DNA of 64,000 bases from Zoroaster sp. YZ-2022 (taxonomy: Eukaryota; Echinodermata; Asteroidea; Forcipulatida; Zoroasteridae): assembly GCA_029582265.1 (NCBI GenBank), contig CM055835.1, positions 8,175,500-8,239,499 of the forward strand. The letters run 5' to 3'. Under the pieces are notes generated by a model. That model saw only the letters and a list, made by a program, of their open reading frames with translations, was not told the DNA's origin and did not search any database. Shown in pieces: positions 28,721 through 63,370 of this stretch (positions are counted from its first letter, which is position 1; each line of letters begins with the position of its first letter). The position numbers and the translations under genes were made by a program.

Positions 28721-29427
28721 CCGAGTCGAAGTATCACCTTTGTTTTAATTTACCGGTAATTCCAATAATTTTGTGATTTCATTGTAAATTGAAAGTAAGT
28801 ATTTCACAACAGAAATCCTCCAGATTACCAAAAACTTGGTACAATTGGTACAAGTATCAATCATCCTAAGAAATGATTTCATCTGAAAGTTTTTCCTCTT
28901 GGAGAAAACTGGAAGTGCAATGTTAAATTTACAAAACATAAAAGACATGTAGCAATTTTTCACAGATTCATATTGGTACATATTTACTTTAATACCATGC
29001 CTTTCACAAAAATTGCCTTTAAAATAGTGATTTAAAAAAATAAATAAAGAACAGGACTACACATCTTTAAATGGGAAGATATTTCTATATATCTTAATAA
29101 TGTTTTTTTTGGTAGTTATTTGTCTTTGTTTCGCTGGTTTGTTTTGGGGCTGCTGTGTGGTTGTTATTGTTATTTATTTATTTGTTAATATTAATTTTTT
29201 TTTATCCCATCATACAGCACAGGTCTTCACAAAATTTTTCTAAAATATCACAAAGGCAGACAAACTCTACAGAAATATTCAGCAATAAGCAAAATGGCAC
29301 AATTTCTATTTACTATCTACACATTAAATCATTTTGACAAAGTTAAATTGAGTGAATAGAGTTATCCACCTAAAATATGGTCATGACATATTCTAAATCA
29401 TTCACATCATATTTCAAATGTAATATG

Positions 29428-53477
<24,050 letters not shown>

Positions 53478-53479
53478 CT

Positions 53480-54280
53480 GGAAGAATACAAATTTAAATA
53501 TCAAATTATATGGTATTTGATAAACTTGCAGTCTGCAAGGTGTAAGAAGTACATGTACTTTCACCATTGATCTGGGTCTCTCCACACTAATGCATACACA
53601 AGATAACTATTGGAATGAGGCATGGAAAGGTAATATAGAATCAAGCATTTTGTCCCAATTTGTCCATGTAAAAAATGCTAAGCCATTTATGGTTATGCTA
53701 TGACATATTTTGGGAGTATTTAAGAAATTATAGGGTTATCTTCAAGATGTAACATTTGTCACATGGACAGACATTTTTATTTTAGATTGACAGGAAATAG
53801 ATAATAGAATACTTTAATTGACCCAAAGCTTGTTCTATTTACACTCCTTATAACTTCTTAAGAACTGTTACCAGCCAAATTGAACATGCAATAAAATCAT
53901 CTGGATATATAAGAAGTTAGAATATGAATCACATACATGTACGTAACACGGACAGACATTTTGGGACAAACTTACATGTCCATGAGACAAATGTTACGTC
54001 TTGAAGATTTATCTCCCTGTAAAATATGTCTAGAGGGTTGACTTGATTTTGGCTGGTAACAATCCCTTTAAAGGTGAGTGACATGTACATGTGTCAATGG
54101 GCAACCTATGGGTGACCCAGTTCATTTGGTTAATATTTTAATTCCTGTCAATTTGTAACAAAATGACTGTCCCCATCACAAGCGTTACATCTTGAAGATG
54201 ATATTGCTGTAATTTTTTGTACTGTATTTTCACTTTTAAGTTATCGTTAAGACATGTAAGGATTTAGGATTCAAGTTGTT
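53480..54280. other. COLGALT upstream intron, unassigned
   Basis: No exon with the expected N-terminal COLGALT motifs was found here or further right. Confidence 0.5.
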
Positions 54281-54285
54281 TTTAA

Positions 54286-54367
54286 CCCTAACTCCCTAGA
54301 CAACAAAGGCAATTGGAGGATTTTGAAGGATTTTTATTGTTCAGTAACAATGCTTAGGGAGTTAGGG
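54286..54367. mobile_element. 82-bp TTAA-flanked MITE, second copy
   Basis: Inverted ends CCCTAACTCCCTAG, TTAA at 54282-54285 and 54368-54371. Same length as 18055-18136. Confidence 0.83.
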
Positions 54368-54394
54368 TTAATCAATAACTTATCTCTACATTAA

Positions 54395-54647
54395 CCCTAA
54401 CCACCCCAAATCCTGCAAAATCCTCCAAGGGGCACTTTTTGGGGAAAATTCAGCACTGTTGAAAACTGGTACTTTCACCTTTTCAAATGGGCAAGAAGTA
54501 CATTGTACAGGCCATAAGTGCTGAATATGAAAGATCAATGAAAATGCATGGTGCATTTTGAAGATAAGGGCAAGTTTCCAAAAGTGCACTGATAGACTTT
54601 GGAGGATTCAGGAAGGTTCCTAGCCAGAATACCTAGGGGGTTAGGGT
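54395..54647. mobile_element. TTAA-flanked MITE, related ends
   Basis: Ends CCCTAACCACCCC and ...CCTAGGGGGTTAGGGT, TTAA at 54391-54394 and 54648-54651. It starts only 20 bp after the previous MITE. Confidence 0.72.
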
Positions 54648-55297
54648 TTAAAAAAAATACCGCCAGATTTTGCAGTTTGAAAACCAAATTAATTAACAGA
54701 GAATATTTGATTAATGTGGTTGTCTTTGTATTCAGTGGCAATCTTCCTGAAAGTTATACATGTACATGATATGAAATCTTTCAGAACAAAAAACAAAGTT
54801 TTTGCCTGTAACCCTACATGTGCCGATGAGGCACTACCATTGTGTAATGCGAGTTACCAAAAGAGTGGTATTTTAAAATATTTTTGAACTTCCATTGATT
54901 TTATTGATGGTATTTTAAATTCTCCCTACCAATTATTAAAATGATATGCAATAGGAAATAATGTACCCAGCACAATGTGATTACATGTATCAGCCCTCAA
55001 AATGAAAATGCGAGTGACAGTTGTACAGTGTACCAGTAATGCGAGTTACCATACACGTGTAATGCCAGTTAAATGTACCATGCACTCTTAATAATGTAAC
55101 GAGAATGGAACAACACTGTTTAACAACAAATCACTAGTGTGGAAGACATTAACACAAATATTGCTTTTGCATGAGGGGTCTTAATTTACATGATTTCATA
55201 CCCATAATGCCTACCACACATGTACATTGTAACATGTACACGTATACGATATGTACATACATGTACAACTGTATATGTATATAATGTACATGCATAT

Positions 55298-55652
55298 AAT
55301 AATAATAATAATAATGTGTGGACTTATATAGCACACGTATCCACCAACTGAGTGGTGCTCAAGGCGCATTATATTATTACCCCTGTTCATAAGGCTCATA
55401 AATCATTCCTGAAACCATCTCAGCTCCCTGGCGAGTATACAGCTCAATTGCTGCCATTACAGCGCATATAGGGCTAATCAACCAACTTTGCCCTCACAGG
55501 TACCCATTTAACCCCTGGGTGGAGAGAAGCAATTATGGTTAAGTGTCTTGCTCAAGGACACAAGTGTCACGGCCGGGATTCGAACCCACATTCTGCTGCT
55601 AACACCAGAACTTGAGTCCGGTAAGCTAGACCGCTCGGCCACGACACTCCAC
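55298..55652 (-). mobile_element. tRNA-Leu-derived SINE, long-body subfamily
   Basis: On the - strand: TGGCCGAGCGGTCTAGC A-box, GGGTTCGAATCCC B-box, body with gcaagacacttaaccataat and ggagctgagatggtttcag, and (ATT)n at 55298-55315. Confidence 0.92.
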
Positions 55653-55664
55653 ATAATATATATA

Positions 55665-56261
55665 CAGGGTGTCCCCATAAAAAGTATACCGAGATCAAAA
55701 TTACTGTAATGGCAAAACTGCTTTATATATGGGAAAGAGAAATATATCTCTAGAAAGGGTAGAATGTCCTCTTTGCAATGGTATACAGCTTGTGATGTTA
55801 TTGACACAGGTGAGTGAACAAATTAGACAGATGTTAAGGGTACTGAAAGCAGGACTGTGACAAGTTTGCACATTTGAATAACAAAGGTCCAAAAAGCATT
55901 TTTAAAAACCTGCACATTAAACTTTTGAGGTAAGTAGCGAAAACAAAGCAGATTACATTGTTTTAGGTACATTCCTTGTTTTCAAGAATGTGTTGAAAAA
56001 ACAAAGGCATTTGGTATTCTGCACACTTGCATGGTTGAGATTTGTTGTTCAAATATGCAAACTTGTCACAGTCCTGCTTTCAGTACCCTTAACATCTGTC
56101 TAATTTGTTCACTCACCTGTGTCAATAACATCACAAGCTGTATACCATTGCAAAGAGGACATTCTACCCTTTCTAGAGATATATTTCTCTTTCCCATATA
56201 TAAAGTAGTTTTGCCATTACAGTAATTTTGATCTCGGTATACTTTTTATGGGGACACCCTG
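55665..56261. mobile_element. Long-TIR foldback element CAGGGTGTCCCC, 597 bp
   Basis: Arms of about 225 bp are almost identical inverted copies, spacer about 120-140 bp. TA at 55663-55664 and 56262-56263. CAGGGTGTCCC ends with TA targets suggest a Tc1/mariner relative. The same short ORF appears in each arm only because the arms are copies. Confidence 0.88.
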
Positions 56262-57142
56262 TATATATATATGTACATATATTTGTTTGTTTGTGTTTTG
56301 TGAATTATAATTTGACTTGATTTAACTTTGAGATATTTTTAAGGAATAAGTTAGAACTGTGAATACAAATCTTCACATTGCTCTCCACTATGTTGACGGA
56401 CAGCACCTCATTACTGTAGTATGGTCTTGGTATTGCAAAATTGCCATGCTTGCATTTATTAGCGAACATTTATTTATTTTTTATACATGTACCATGGAGT
56501 TATTGACTCTAAGGTACCATCATAGAAGAAATGAAATATTAAATCTCAGTTGTTTAAAATTCAGAGCATTGAGAATGTAAAGGGAACACAAAAAGTGTAA
56601 CACGAGTTACATGTACCATGGAATTGCCCAAATGTATATTATCGTGCTAGTTCTTTTGGTTTTTTTCAGGTTCACCAGAACATTGCTGTTTTGCTTGAGG
56701 AAAGAATAATACATGTAAATGCTTAACAATTACACATTTCTCAAAATAATTGTGAGAAGCACAATTTTACAGTAAGTTCCTGTAATAAGTTCATTCTTTT
56801 TTAATGTTAAACTATTAAAAGCTTTTGACAATTATTTTGTACAATATCTCAATATTTCATTTTTTTCCCCTTTCTAAAGGGAAATTATCATTGTTAAAAT
56901 TAACAAAATAACATTTCGGGAAATGCTGGTAAATTTAAAAAAAACAGGTCACACATTTAAAAAAAATATTTTAAAACATCCCCCCTTTGCAAACAAATTA
57001 GCATTAAGAAATGCTCCCTAGTGGCAGGTTAAAAATAACTTTTTGCTATCCTGTAAAAAATGAGTTAGGATTTCACAAAATTTTGAACAGTCATTCTTTG
57101 AACTGGTAGTTGGGGTTGGGAGAATATGAAATTTGACATTAA

Positions 57143-57455
57143 CCCTCCTATATACAGTGCAGTTGCCATAGAATTGTCAGACCTTTCAAAACCTTTCAAG
57201 TTTGCTGTACTGAAGGGTTTTGAAAGGTGAGAAAACTGTCTGACAAAAGGGACCTATGAACGGTTTCGAAAGGTGTAACAACTCTCTGAACAAACTGGTG
57301 TTGAAATGTTTCAATACCTTTCAAAGGGTATTGAAAGGTGTGGTTGTTCAGTAGCAACAAATTCTGGAGGGGTTTAAAGGGTTCATAATAATTGATAGCC
57401 ATTTTCGCCCGTAAGCAGATCTTGAAAGGTTTTGAAACGTCAAACCATAGGAGGG
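57143..57455. mobile_element. TTAA-flanked MITE CCCTCCTAT, 313 bp
   Basis: Inverted ends CCCTCCTAT/ATAGGAGGG, TTAA at 57139-57142 and 57456-57459. The interior repeats TTTGAAAGGT/ACCTTTCAAA words. Confidence 0.83.
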
Positions 57456-57619
57456 TTAATCAATAAAAACGGAGAAATTGCTATGCATATGTACATGTAC
57501 ATTGCATATTTTATCCAATAGGAAATTCTAATGTAGAAAAGTACATTTAAAGAGAAAGTCATGGACAACAAATGGAGTCCTGTGGAACATTCTGGTGAAT
57601 ATCATTTAGTCAAGAATCT

Positions 57620-58533
57620 TGTTTGGATTGTGGTAATGCTTTGCTCTATGGAATACCTAAAAACCTCATTCACAGACTTCAATTAATCCAAAATGCTGCA
57701 GCAAGGACCATACATGTACATGTGACCCGCTCTGTGAAAATGAGTCACAAGTCACAAATCTGACAAATATACATTTCTATGAACCTGGAAAAAGTACATC
57801 ATCGGCTTTAATTTGGTATATATGTTAGAGGTGTGTGGCATATTGCATTATGGAGATATGGCATTTGTAATAATCAATAATGTGCATAATTAACACAATT
57901 TATTGTCAGGAAAACAAGCATTCAAATGAAAACAAATGACATATTTGAAACAAAGTACTCACAAAAATCATTGATTTTAATATTTTATTGATTGAAATTG
58001 ACGTTTATGTAAAAATATTAAGAAAATTTAGATCCTAATCATGTCAAAAAACATGGTAACCAAAAATCAGATGTTAAAAAAAAACACCCTCTCAACATTC
58101 CATCGCCCATTACATGTAAATGCATGGTGCGACATGTCACTCATTTTCACAGAGAGGGTCACATATTTATGATTCATAAGTCAGACCACATAACATCCTT
58201 ACTGAAGCAATTACACTGGCTCCCAGTTCAACAACGAATAGTTTTCAAGATGTCTTCTTACATGGAAAGCTCTACATGGCAACTCACCTTCATATATTCA
58301 AGATCTTCTTACCATTCACAGCTCTAATTCGCAGTGGACTACGCTCAGCAAACCAAAACTTCCTTACTGTACCACATGGAACTTGTAAAACTTTTGGGGA
58401 TAGGGCTTTTTCTGTTGCAGCCCCTTCCCTTTGGAATATGCTTCCACAAAGTTTAAGACTGTGTGACAATTTTAATTCTTTCAAAAAACTTTTGAAAACT
58501 CACCTTTTTGTGCAAGCTTACAATGAATGTTAA
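57620..58533 (+). pseudogene. L2-like reverse transcriptase C-terminus
   Basis: Homologous to the ORF at 5833-6591 (- strand) in the same order of motifs. It is broken by the 451-bp insertion, and by a frameshift between KMSSYMESS and the IYSRSS/TALIRSGLRSA region near 58270-58320. Ends with a TAA at 58531-58533. Confidence 0.88.
57713..58163. mobile_element. TA-flanked TIR element TGTGACCCKCTCTGTGAAAA, 451 bp
   Basis: Left end 57721-57745 and right end 58139-58163 are inverted with one mismatch (TGTGACCC-CTCTGTGAAAATGAG). TA precedes (57711-57712) and follows (58164-58165). The left end has an extra catgtaca. Removing it with one TA joins the two halves of the LINE reading frame. Confidence 0.88.
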
Positions 58534-58653
58534 TTTTGTGCATCTTGTTTCATGTATTTATCTTTGTTTATCTAATGTTCCATATCTTTGTGTCTTTTTC
58601 ATTATCACCAGCGCCTCGGATTAGGTTTCTAGATAGATGGCGCTTTATAACTT

Positions 58654-58689
<36 letters not shown>

Positions 58690-59014
58690 GTGTTTGAAGT
58701 AATACTTTCATAGAAACCATTTTTGACCAATACATGTACCCCAAACCATAGTGAACATGTTTGGATAAGATGTTATGGTCAATTATAAGGCCTGAGATAA
58801 TATCAATGAATACACAACAGTCGACAGAGTATCAGTAACATGGGCGACAGCCAGATTAGTAGAGTAGGTGCTACGTAACCTAATTGATGTTCAAAAAGAA
58901 GATGCAAGTCAGAAAGGAAATTGTCTGGTTGGCATACTTTGAAGAAAATAAAGTGGAAAAATCACTAGCATGGCATGTTATGAAGAAACATAACATATAC
59001 ATGTAGATGTAAGT

Positions 59015-59145
59015 TCAACCCTGTCCAATCTCATTGAGTCACTCTACAAAAATAGTAGCAGTGCTGTTCTCACCACACTTGAGTGGTTCCAAACATTATT
59101 TGGTGTCAGACAAGGGTGCATCCTCTCACCATGTTTATATTACCA
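59015..59145 (+). pseudogene. Reverse transcriptase fragment, RTE-like
   Basis: Encodes STLSNLIESLYKNSSSAVLT, TLEWFQTLFGVRQGCILSP, CLYY. GVRQGCILSP is reverse-transcriptase block 4 of RTE-type LINEs. AGATGGTATGGCCACATA (RWYGHI, typical near the ORF end) just after 60102 may be the continuation of the same LINE on the other side of the hAT copy. Confidence 0.7.
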
Positions 59146-59272
59146 GAACGAGCCCACGACTTCAAAGACAGTTAATGAATTTAGATGAGATAAGCAGCGC
59201 TTTTGTTCACGCTTCGCGCACATGGTTACTGATACCACAGTTGTTAGTGCTAATGCGGTTTTATTCTAATGA

Positions 59273-60102
59273 CTACACGATTGATTTTTTTTCCATCCAC
59301 GATATATCAAACATATATCGTGATAATATCGCGATTTTTTTCATTCAGCATGATAACCACAGGTACATGTACATGTATGCACCCATGTACATGTATGTAC
59401 CCCTCTACAAGCATTCCAAAAATCGCCAGCGCAATTAAGCCATTCGCACGTGCACAATGGACACTGGCAAATTCATTTCACAAAGTACAATAGAATTTGC
59501 ATTTTAGAAATGTCATGAGCCCCGACTTTTGATCAAGGAATCGCCATCAATTTGTGCTTTGATATACAGGAGCGGCAGTTCATTAAAAACTCTTAGATAT
59601 GGCTCGCAACTGAGGGTGTGCGTTTTCGGTAACTTTGCTTTATGTTTCATAACATCAAAAATGTTGAAAAATCTCTCTCATACAAATGAATAAGCAGTGG
59701 AATAAATAATTGTATTACCCTCTGATTATAAGGACCTTTTAATTATTCTTCTGTTCTTCAAACAAAAAATCACGGTAAAACCAAAAACGGTTCCTACACG
59801 TATGTGATCAAACAGTCGGCTTACCACTAAAGTACGGTAGTTCGCTTTTGTTTCTCACTTCCGAAAGCTGAAAAGACTGGTCTTATTTTGTTTTCATGGA
59901 ATTTCTGAGTTCATTCACAATCGCGATTTTTGTTTTAATCGCAATACATTTTTTTTCATCATGATATATTTTTTTAATCGCAATATATTTTTTTAAATAG
60001 CGATTTGCTGATATCTCGATAACTTGAAAAGTTCTAGATATCGTAATCGAATATAAAAAGGTATCGCGATATTCTATATTATCGTGTTATCGCCCAAGCT
60101 TA
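59273..60102 (-). mobile_element. hAT family 1, copy 2, truncated
   Basis: The right end ...GATTATCGTG-like DNA then TTATCGCCCAAGCTTA matches the left end of copy 1 (8391). The interior matches copy 1 in reverse (agaaatgtcatgagccccga at 59504 against 11780-11805). The left terminus is missing. Confidence 0.8.
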
Positions 60103-60109
60103 CCAGATG

Positions 60110-60960
60110 GTATGGCCACATACAGTGAATGCTCAATAAAATCTCGGGCAATGTGTGACATTTTTATTTTGTCCAATGGACGTACGCTTTCAATCCGGTC
60201 ACTGTTTCCGGTCAACTTGGGAAGCCAATGCAAAGCCACAGTTCATATTGCACATTCAAGTTCAGTGGTCACTTGCGTGTTGTGACGAACCCGTATAACC
60301 TCATAAAAGATAACAATTCATAAAACAATAAGAATAAGATGATGGTTGATACAGGTCAGTTTGGTTGGCCCAAGTGCAATATTCCTTATGTATTCGAGAA
60401 CGAGTAAGAGACTGCCCACCTGAAGTTAAAGAACGGTTTGAAGACTACGTCAAAAAAGAAAATTGCATCAAGAACATGTACCGGAGCCTCAGCTAATAGA
60501 AGCCCCAGGAGAATTTGATGAAGCAGTAACCCCATCAGTCTTGGTGGATGTAACAGTAACAGTGATAGTCGGTCGGCTGAGAAAATCTCACGAGCACCAT
60601 CAAGACATTGTCGTTACTCATGGAGGTCGTGTGTGAACGAAAAACCTTCGTTCCTGGTGCCCATGTTCCACTTGTTCCACTGTATAATTGTCACATCTCA
60701 GGCAGAATGCAACAAGGACTCTCGCAAAGTGTCATCGTGCATTGTAAATGCTTTTAGGAGAATTTTTTTTTCATATTGTTATTGTTGTCATTTGTTCGGT
60801 AGATAATAAATGAGACTCCACTTATCGCAAACAACATGGTAACCAGGAACCGTATTATCCATGGAATGTGGAGAGACCTTGACCAGTAGGCACGACAAGC
60901 ATGGAATGACCAAGCCAGAGGAGCTGAAAACCAGTAGCAGAGATTGCAAATGTATGTATA
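60110..60960. other. Unassigned, possible LINE 3' remnants
   Basis: Fragments such as atccatggaatgtggagaga and gtcaaaaaagaaaattgcat look like decayed coding sequence, but no family is clear. Confidence 0.35.
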
Positions 60961-60961
60961 T

Positions 60962-61262
60962 TAATAATAATAATAATGTGTGGATTTATATAGCGCACGT
61001 ATCCACCAACTAAGTGGTGCTCAAGGCGCATTATATTATTATCCCTGCTCATAAGGCTCATAAATCATTCCTGAAACCATCTCAGCTCCCTGGGGAGTAT
61101 ACAGCTCAATTGCTGCCATTTCTAGCGCATATAGAGCAAACCAATTGCCTTCACAGGTACCCATTTAACCCTGGGTGGAGAGAAGCAATTATGATTAAGT
61201 GTCTTGCTATAGGACACAAGTGTCAGTGATTCGAACCCACATTCTGTATGTAACACCAGAAC
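60962..61262 (-). mobile_element. SINE, long-body subfamily, decayed head
   Basis: (ATT)n at 60962-60975, tail and body as at 55298-55652. The tRNA-like head has lost its A-box and part of the B-box. Confidence 0.88.
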
Positions 61263-61269
61263 TTGACAT

Positions 61270-61600
61270 CGGTGGCTAAATTCTTAATTGATGATTACAT
61301 TCAGAAGTATACGGGTGATGCGAGTTTGGATGTAATAGGTGTGCTATATTGCCAATGCCTATATTTTTGACATCGGTGGCTAAATTCTTAAGTACATCTA
61401 TAGGGGTACGAGTTTGGGTATAGGGATGCTACATGTACATGTAGATTGCCAATGGTGGCTAAATTCTGAAGTATAGGGTACGAGTTTAGACATAGGGGTG
61501 CTAGATTGCCAACGGTGGCTAAATTCTGAAGTATAGGGGTACGAGTTTAGACATAGGGGTGCTAGATTGCCAATGCCTACGTTTTTCCTGAATATTGTTT
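61270..61600. repeat. Tandem repeat, about 61-bp core unit
   Basis: ggtggctaaattctgaagta and ggtacgagtttagacatagg recur four to five times; ggtggct starts at 61453 and 61514. Confidence 0.82.
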
Positions 61601-61711
61601 ATTGACAAGGATTAGACCCAGAACTATAGGGATGTGAGTCTGGATTACATACAGAGGATTCGTGTACATGTACAGTGGATGGCAATCACACGATAATGCA
61701 TGGTACCGTAG

Positions 61712-62630
61712 ATGGCAATCAAACCTGGTCTAAAAGGAAACAAACCCGGTCTAGAAGGAAACAAACCCGGTCTGCTAGACACAAACCTGGTCTGGACGGA
61801 AACAAACCTGGTGTGGACGGAAACAAACCTGGTGTGGACGGAAACAAACCTGGTGTGCACGGAAACAAACCTGGTGTGCATGGAAACAAACCTGGTGTGG
61901 ATAGAAACAAACCTGGTGTGGATGGAATTCAAACCTGGTGTGGATGGAAACAAACCTGGTGTGGACGGAAACAAACTCAAGTCTGGAAGGAAACACCTCG
62001 TCTGGACGAAAACAAACCTCTTCTGGATGGAAACAAACCTGGTCTGGATGGAAACAAACTTGGTCTGCCAGACACAAACCTGGTGTGGATGGAAACAAAC
62101 CTGGTGTGGATGGAAACAAACTCAAGTCTGGAAGGAAACACCTCGTCTGGACGAAAACAAACCTCTTCTGGATGGAAACAAACCTGGTCTGGATGGAAAC
62201 AAACTTGGTCTGCCAGACACAAACCTGGTGTGGATGGAAACAAACCTGGTGCGGATGGAAACAAACCTGGTGCGGATGAAAACAAACCTGGTGTGCATGG
62301 AAACAAACCTGGTGTGGATGGAAACAAACCTGGTGTGGACGGAAACAAACTCAAGTCTGGAAGGAAACACCTCGTCTGGACGAAAACAAACCTCTTCTGG
62401 ATGGAAACAAACCTGGTCTGGATGGAAACAAACTTGGTCTGCCAGACACAAACCTGGTGTGGATGGAAACAAACCTGGTGTGGATGGAAACAAACCTGGT
62501 GTGGATGGAAACAAACCTGGTGCGGATGAAAACAAACCTGGTGCGGATGGAAACAAACCCGGTCTGGATGGAAACAAACCTGGTCTGCTGGACACAAATT
62601 CGGTCTGGACGGAAACAAACTGGTGTGGAT
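61712..62630. repeat. 21-bp minisatellite GGAAACAAACCTGGTSTGGAY
   Basis: About 43 units of the 21-mer, with higher-order blocks beginning ctcaagtctggaaggaaa at 61976, 62121 and 62350. Because the unit is a multiple of three and lacks stops, long ORFs run through it on both strands (for example a DGNKPGV heptad repeat, 284-311 codons). No start context, splice sites or homology indicate a real protein. Confidence 0.93.
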
Positions 62631-62824
62631 TAGGCCTGGGCAAATAGTGAAATTTACTATTCGATTAATCGATTAATCATAAATATTCACAAATAGTTGG
62701 TAAAATTTTTCCTAGTACGAAAACATGCGCTTTGATAGTAATTTTGGCCTACTTGTAAGCTTCAGACAATAGACAAATACATACATGTACATTGAGTACT
62801 TGAATGCCTGCTGTTGTTTCCTCT

Positions 62825-62973
62825 GTTGTGTCCTGAGGACGATCAGAGCATACTGATCGAAACGTCGAGTTGTACCCCCAGTTCTTTTCAGAACTAATTA
62901 CTACTCAATTGAGATTCCACATGGTGTCACCGCAATTAGTCTTACTTATCATCCTCACCATGCAAAGCTACAA
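62825..62973 (+). mobile_element. Penelope-like terminus, 149 bp, inserted in hAT copy C
   Basis: Flanked by GTTTCCTCT at 62816-62824 and 62974-62982, and absent at the matching place in copy B, so a clean insertion. It runs from the ribozyme through gttcttttcagaac and gattccacatggtgtcacc to gcaaagctacaa, the same terminus as at 5400. Confidence 0.85.
62830..62869 (+). ncRNA. Minimalist hammerhead ribozyme
   Basis: GTC-CTGAGGA-C-GATCAG, loop AGCATA, CTGATC-GAAAC-GTC-GAG. Core residues CTGAGGA and GAAA are intact. Upstream stem I sequence is mostly lost because the copy begins here. Confidence 0.72.
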
Positions 62974-63370
62974 GTTTCCTCTTTATTTCTTGCAAAATTG
63001 TACTCGAAATAATAGAATTTGTAAGTGAAAATCCAATGGTCGTCACGTTATATAAGTTTGTTATTTGCTTTGGCAGCGTGGGAAACTTCCAGCACAATTA
63101 GCACATGCTTCATGTAATTCAGGCGCTGGTTATGTTCATCCCATATCGACAGAGCGAAGTCCACCTAAACGTAATAAAATAAACACGATCGAGTTGTATT
63201 CATGTTGTCATTAAGAGTAATGCCAGTATGTTAACGGTCACCCCTATTATTTCAAATCAATCAGTTCTTCAGACGAAACCAAAAATCACCAATGTAAGCA
63301 GTGTTTATGCTCATGTAGGGGCCACTCTTTAGACATTATTCGTTGTTCACAAAAATACAAAGCTTCCACA

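Larger units (their letters stand above)
57605..58690 (+). mobile_element. L2-like LINE 3' fragment, interrupted
   Basis: The C-terminal reverse-transcriptase region starts at 57620 (GNALLYGIPKNLIHRLQLIQ, NAAART), is interrupted by a TIR element at 57713-58163, resumes with MIHKSDHITSLLKQLHWLPV and ends FGDRAFSVAAPSLWNMLPQS...LLKTHLF. The 3' UTR gcgcctcggattag...gatggcgctttataac ends in (ATT)n at 58657-58689. Confidence 0.9.
62631..63370 (+). mobile_element. hAT family 2, copy C, 3'-truncated
   Basis: Starts TAGGCCTGGGCAAATAGTGA directly after the minisatellite and follows copy B to about 33370-equivalent DNA at cacaaaaatacaaagcttcc, then similarity stops. It contains a nested Penelope-like fragment at 62825-62973. 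Confidence 0.82.

Noticed and set aside
55701..56225. Two near-identical 63-codon ORFs as a duplicated gene
   Set aside because: They are the same sequence in the two arms of a foldback transposon.
61675..62647. 284- and 311-codon ORFs plus long - strand ORFs
   Set aside because: They follow from a 21-bp repeat without stop codons; no start context, homology or splice structure.
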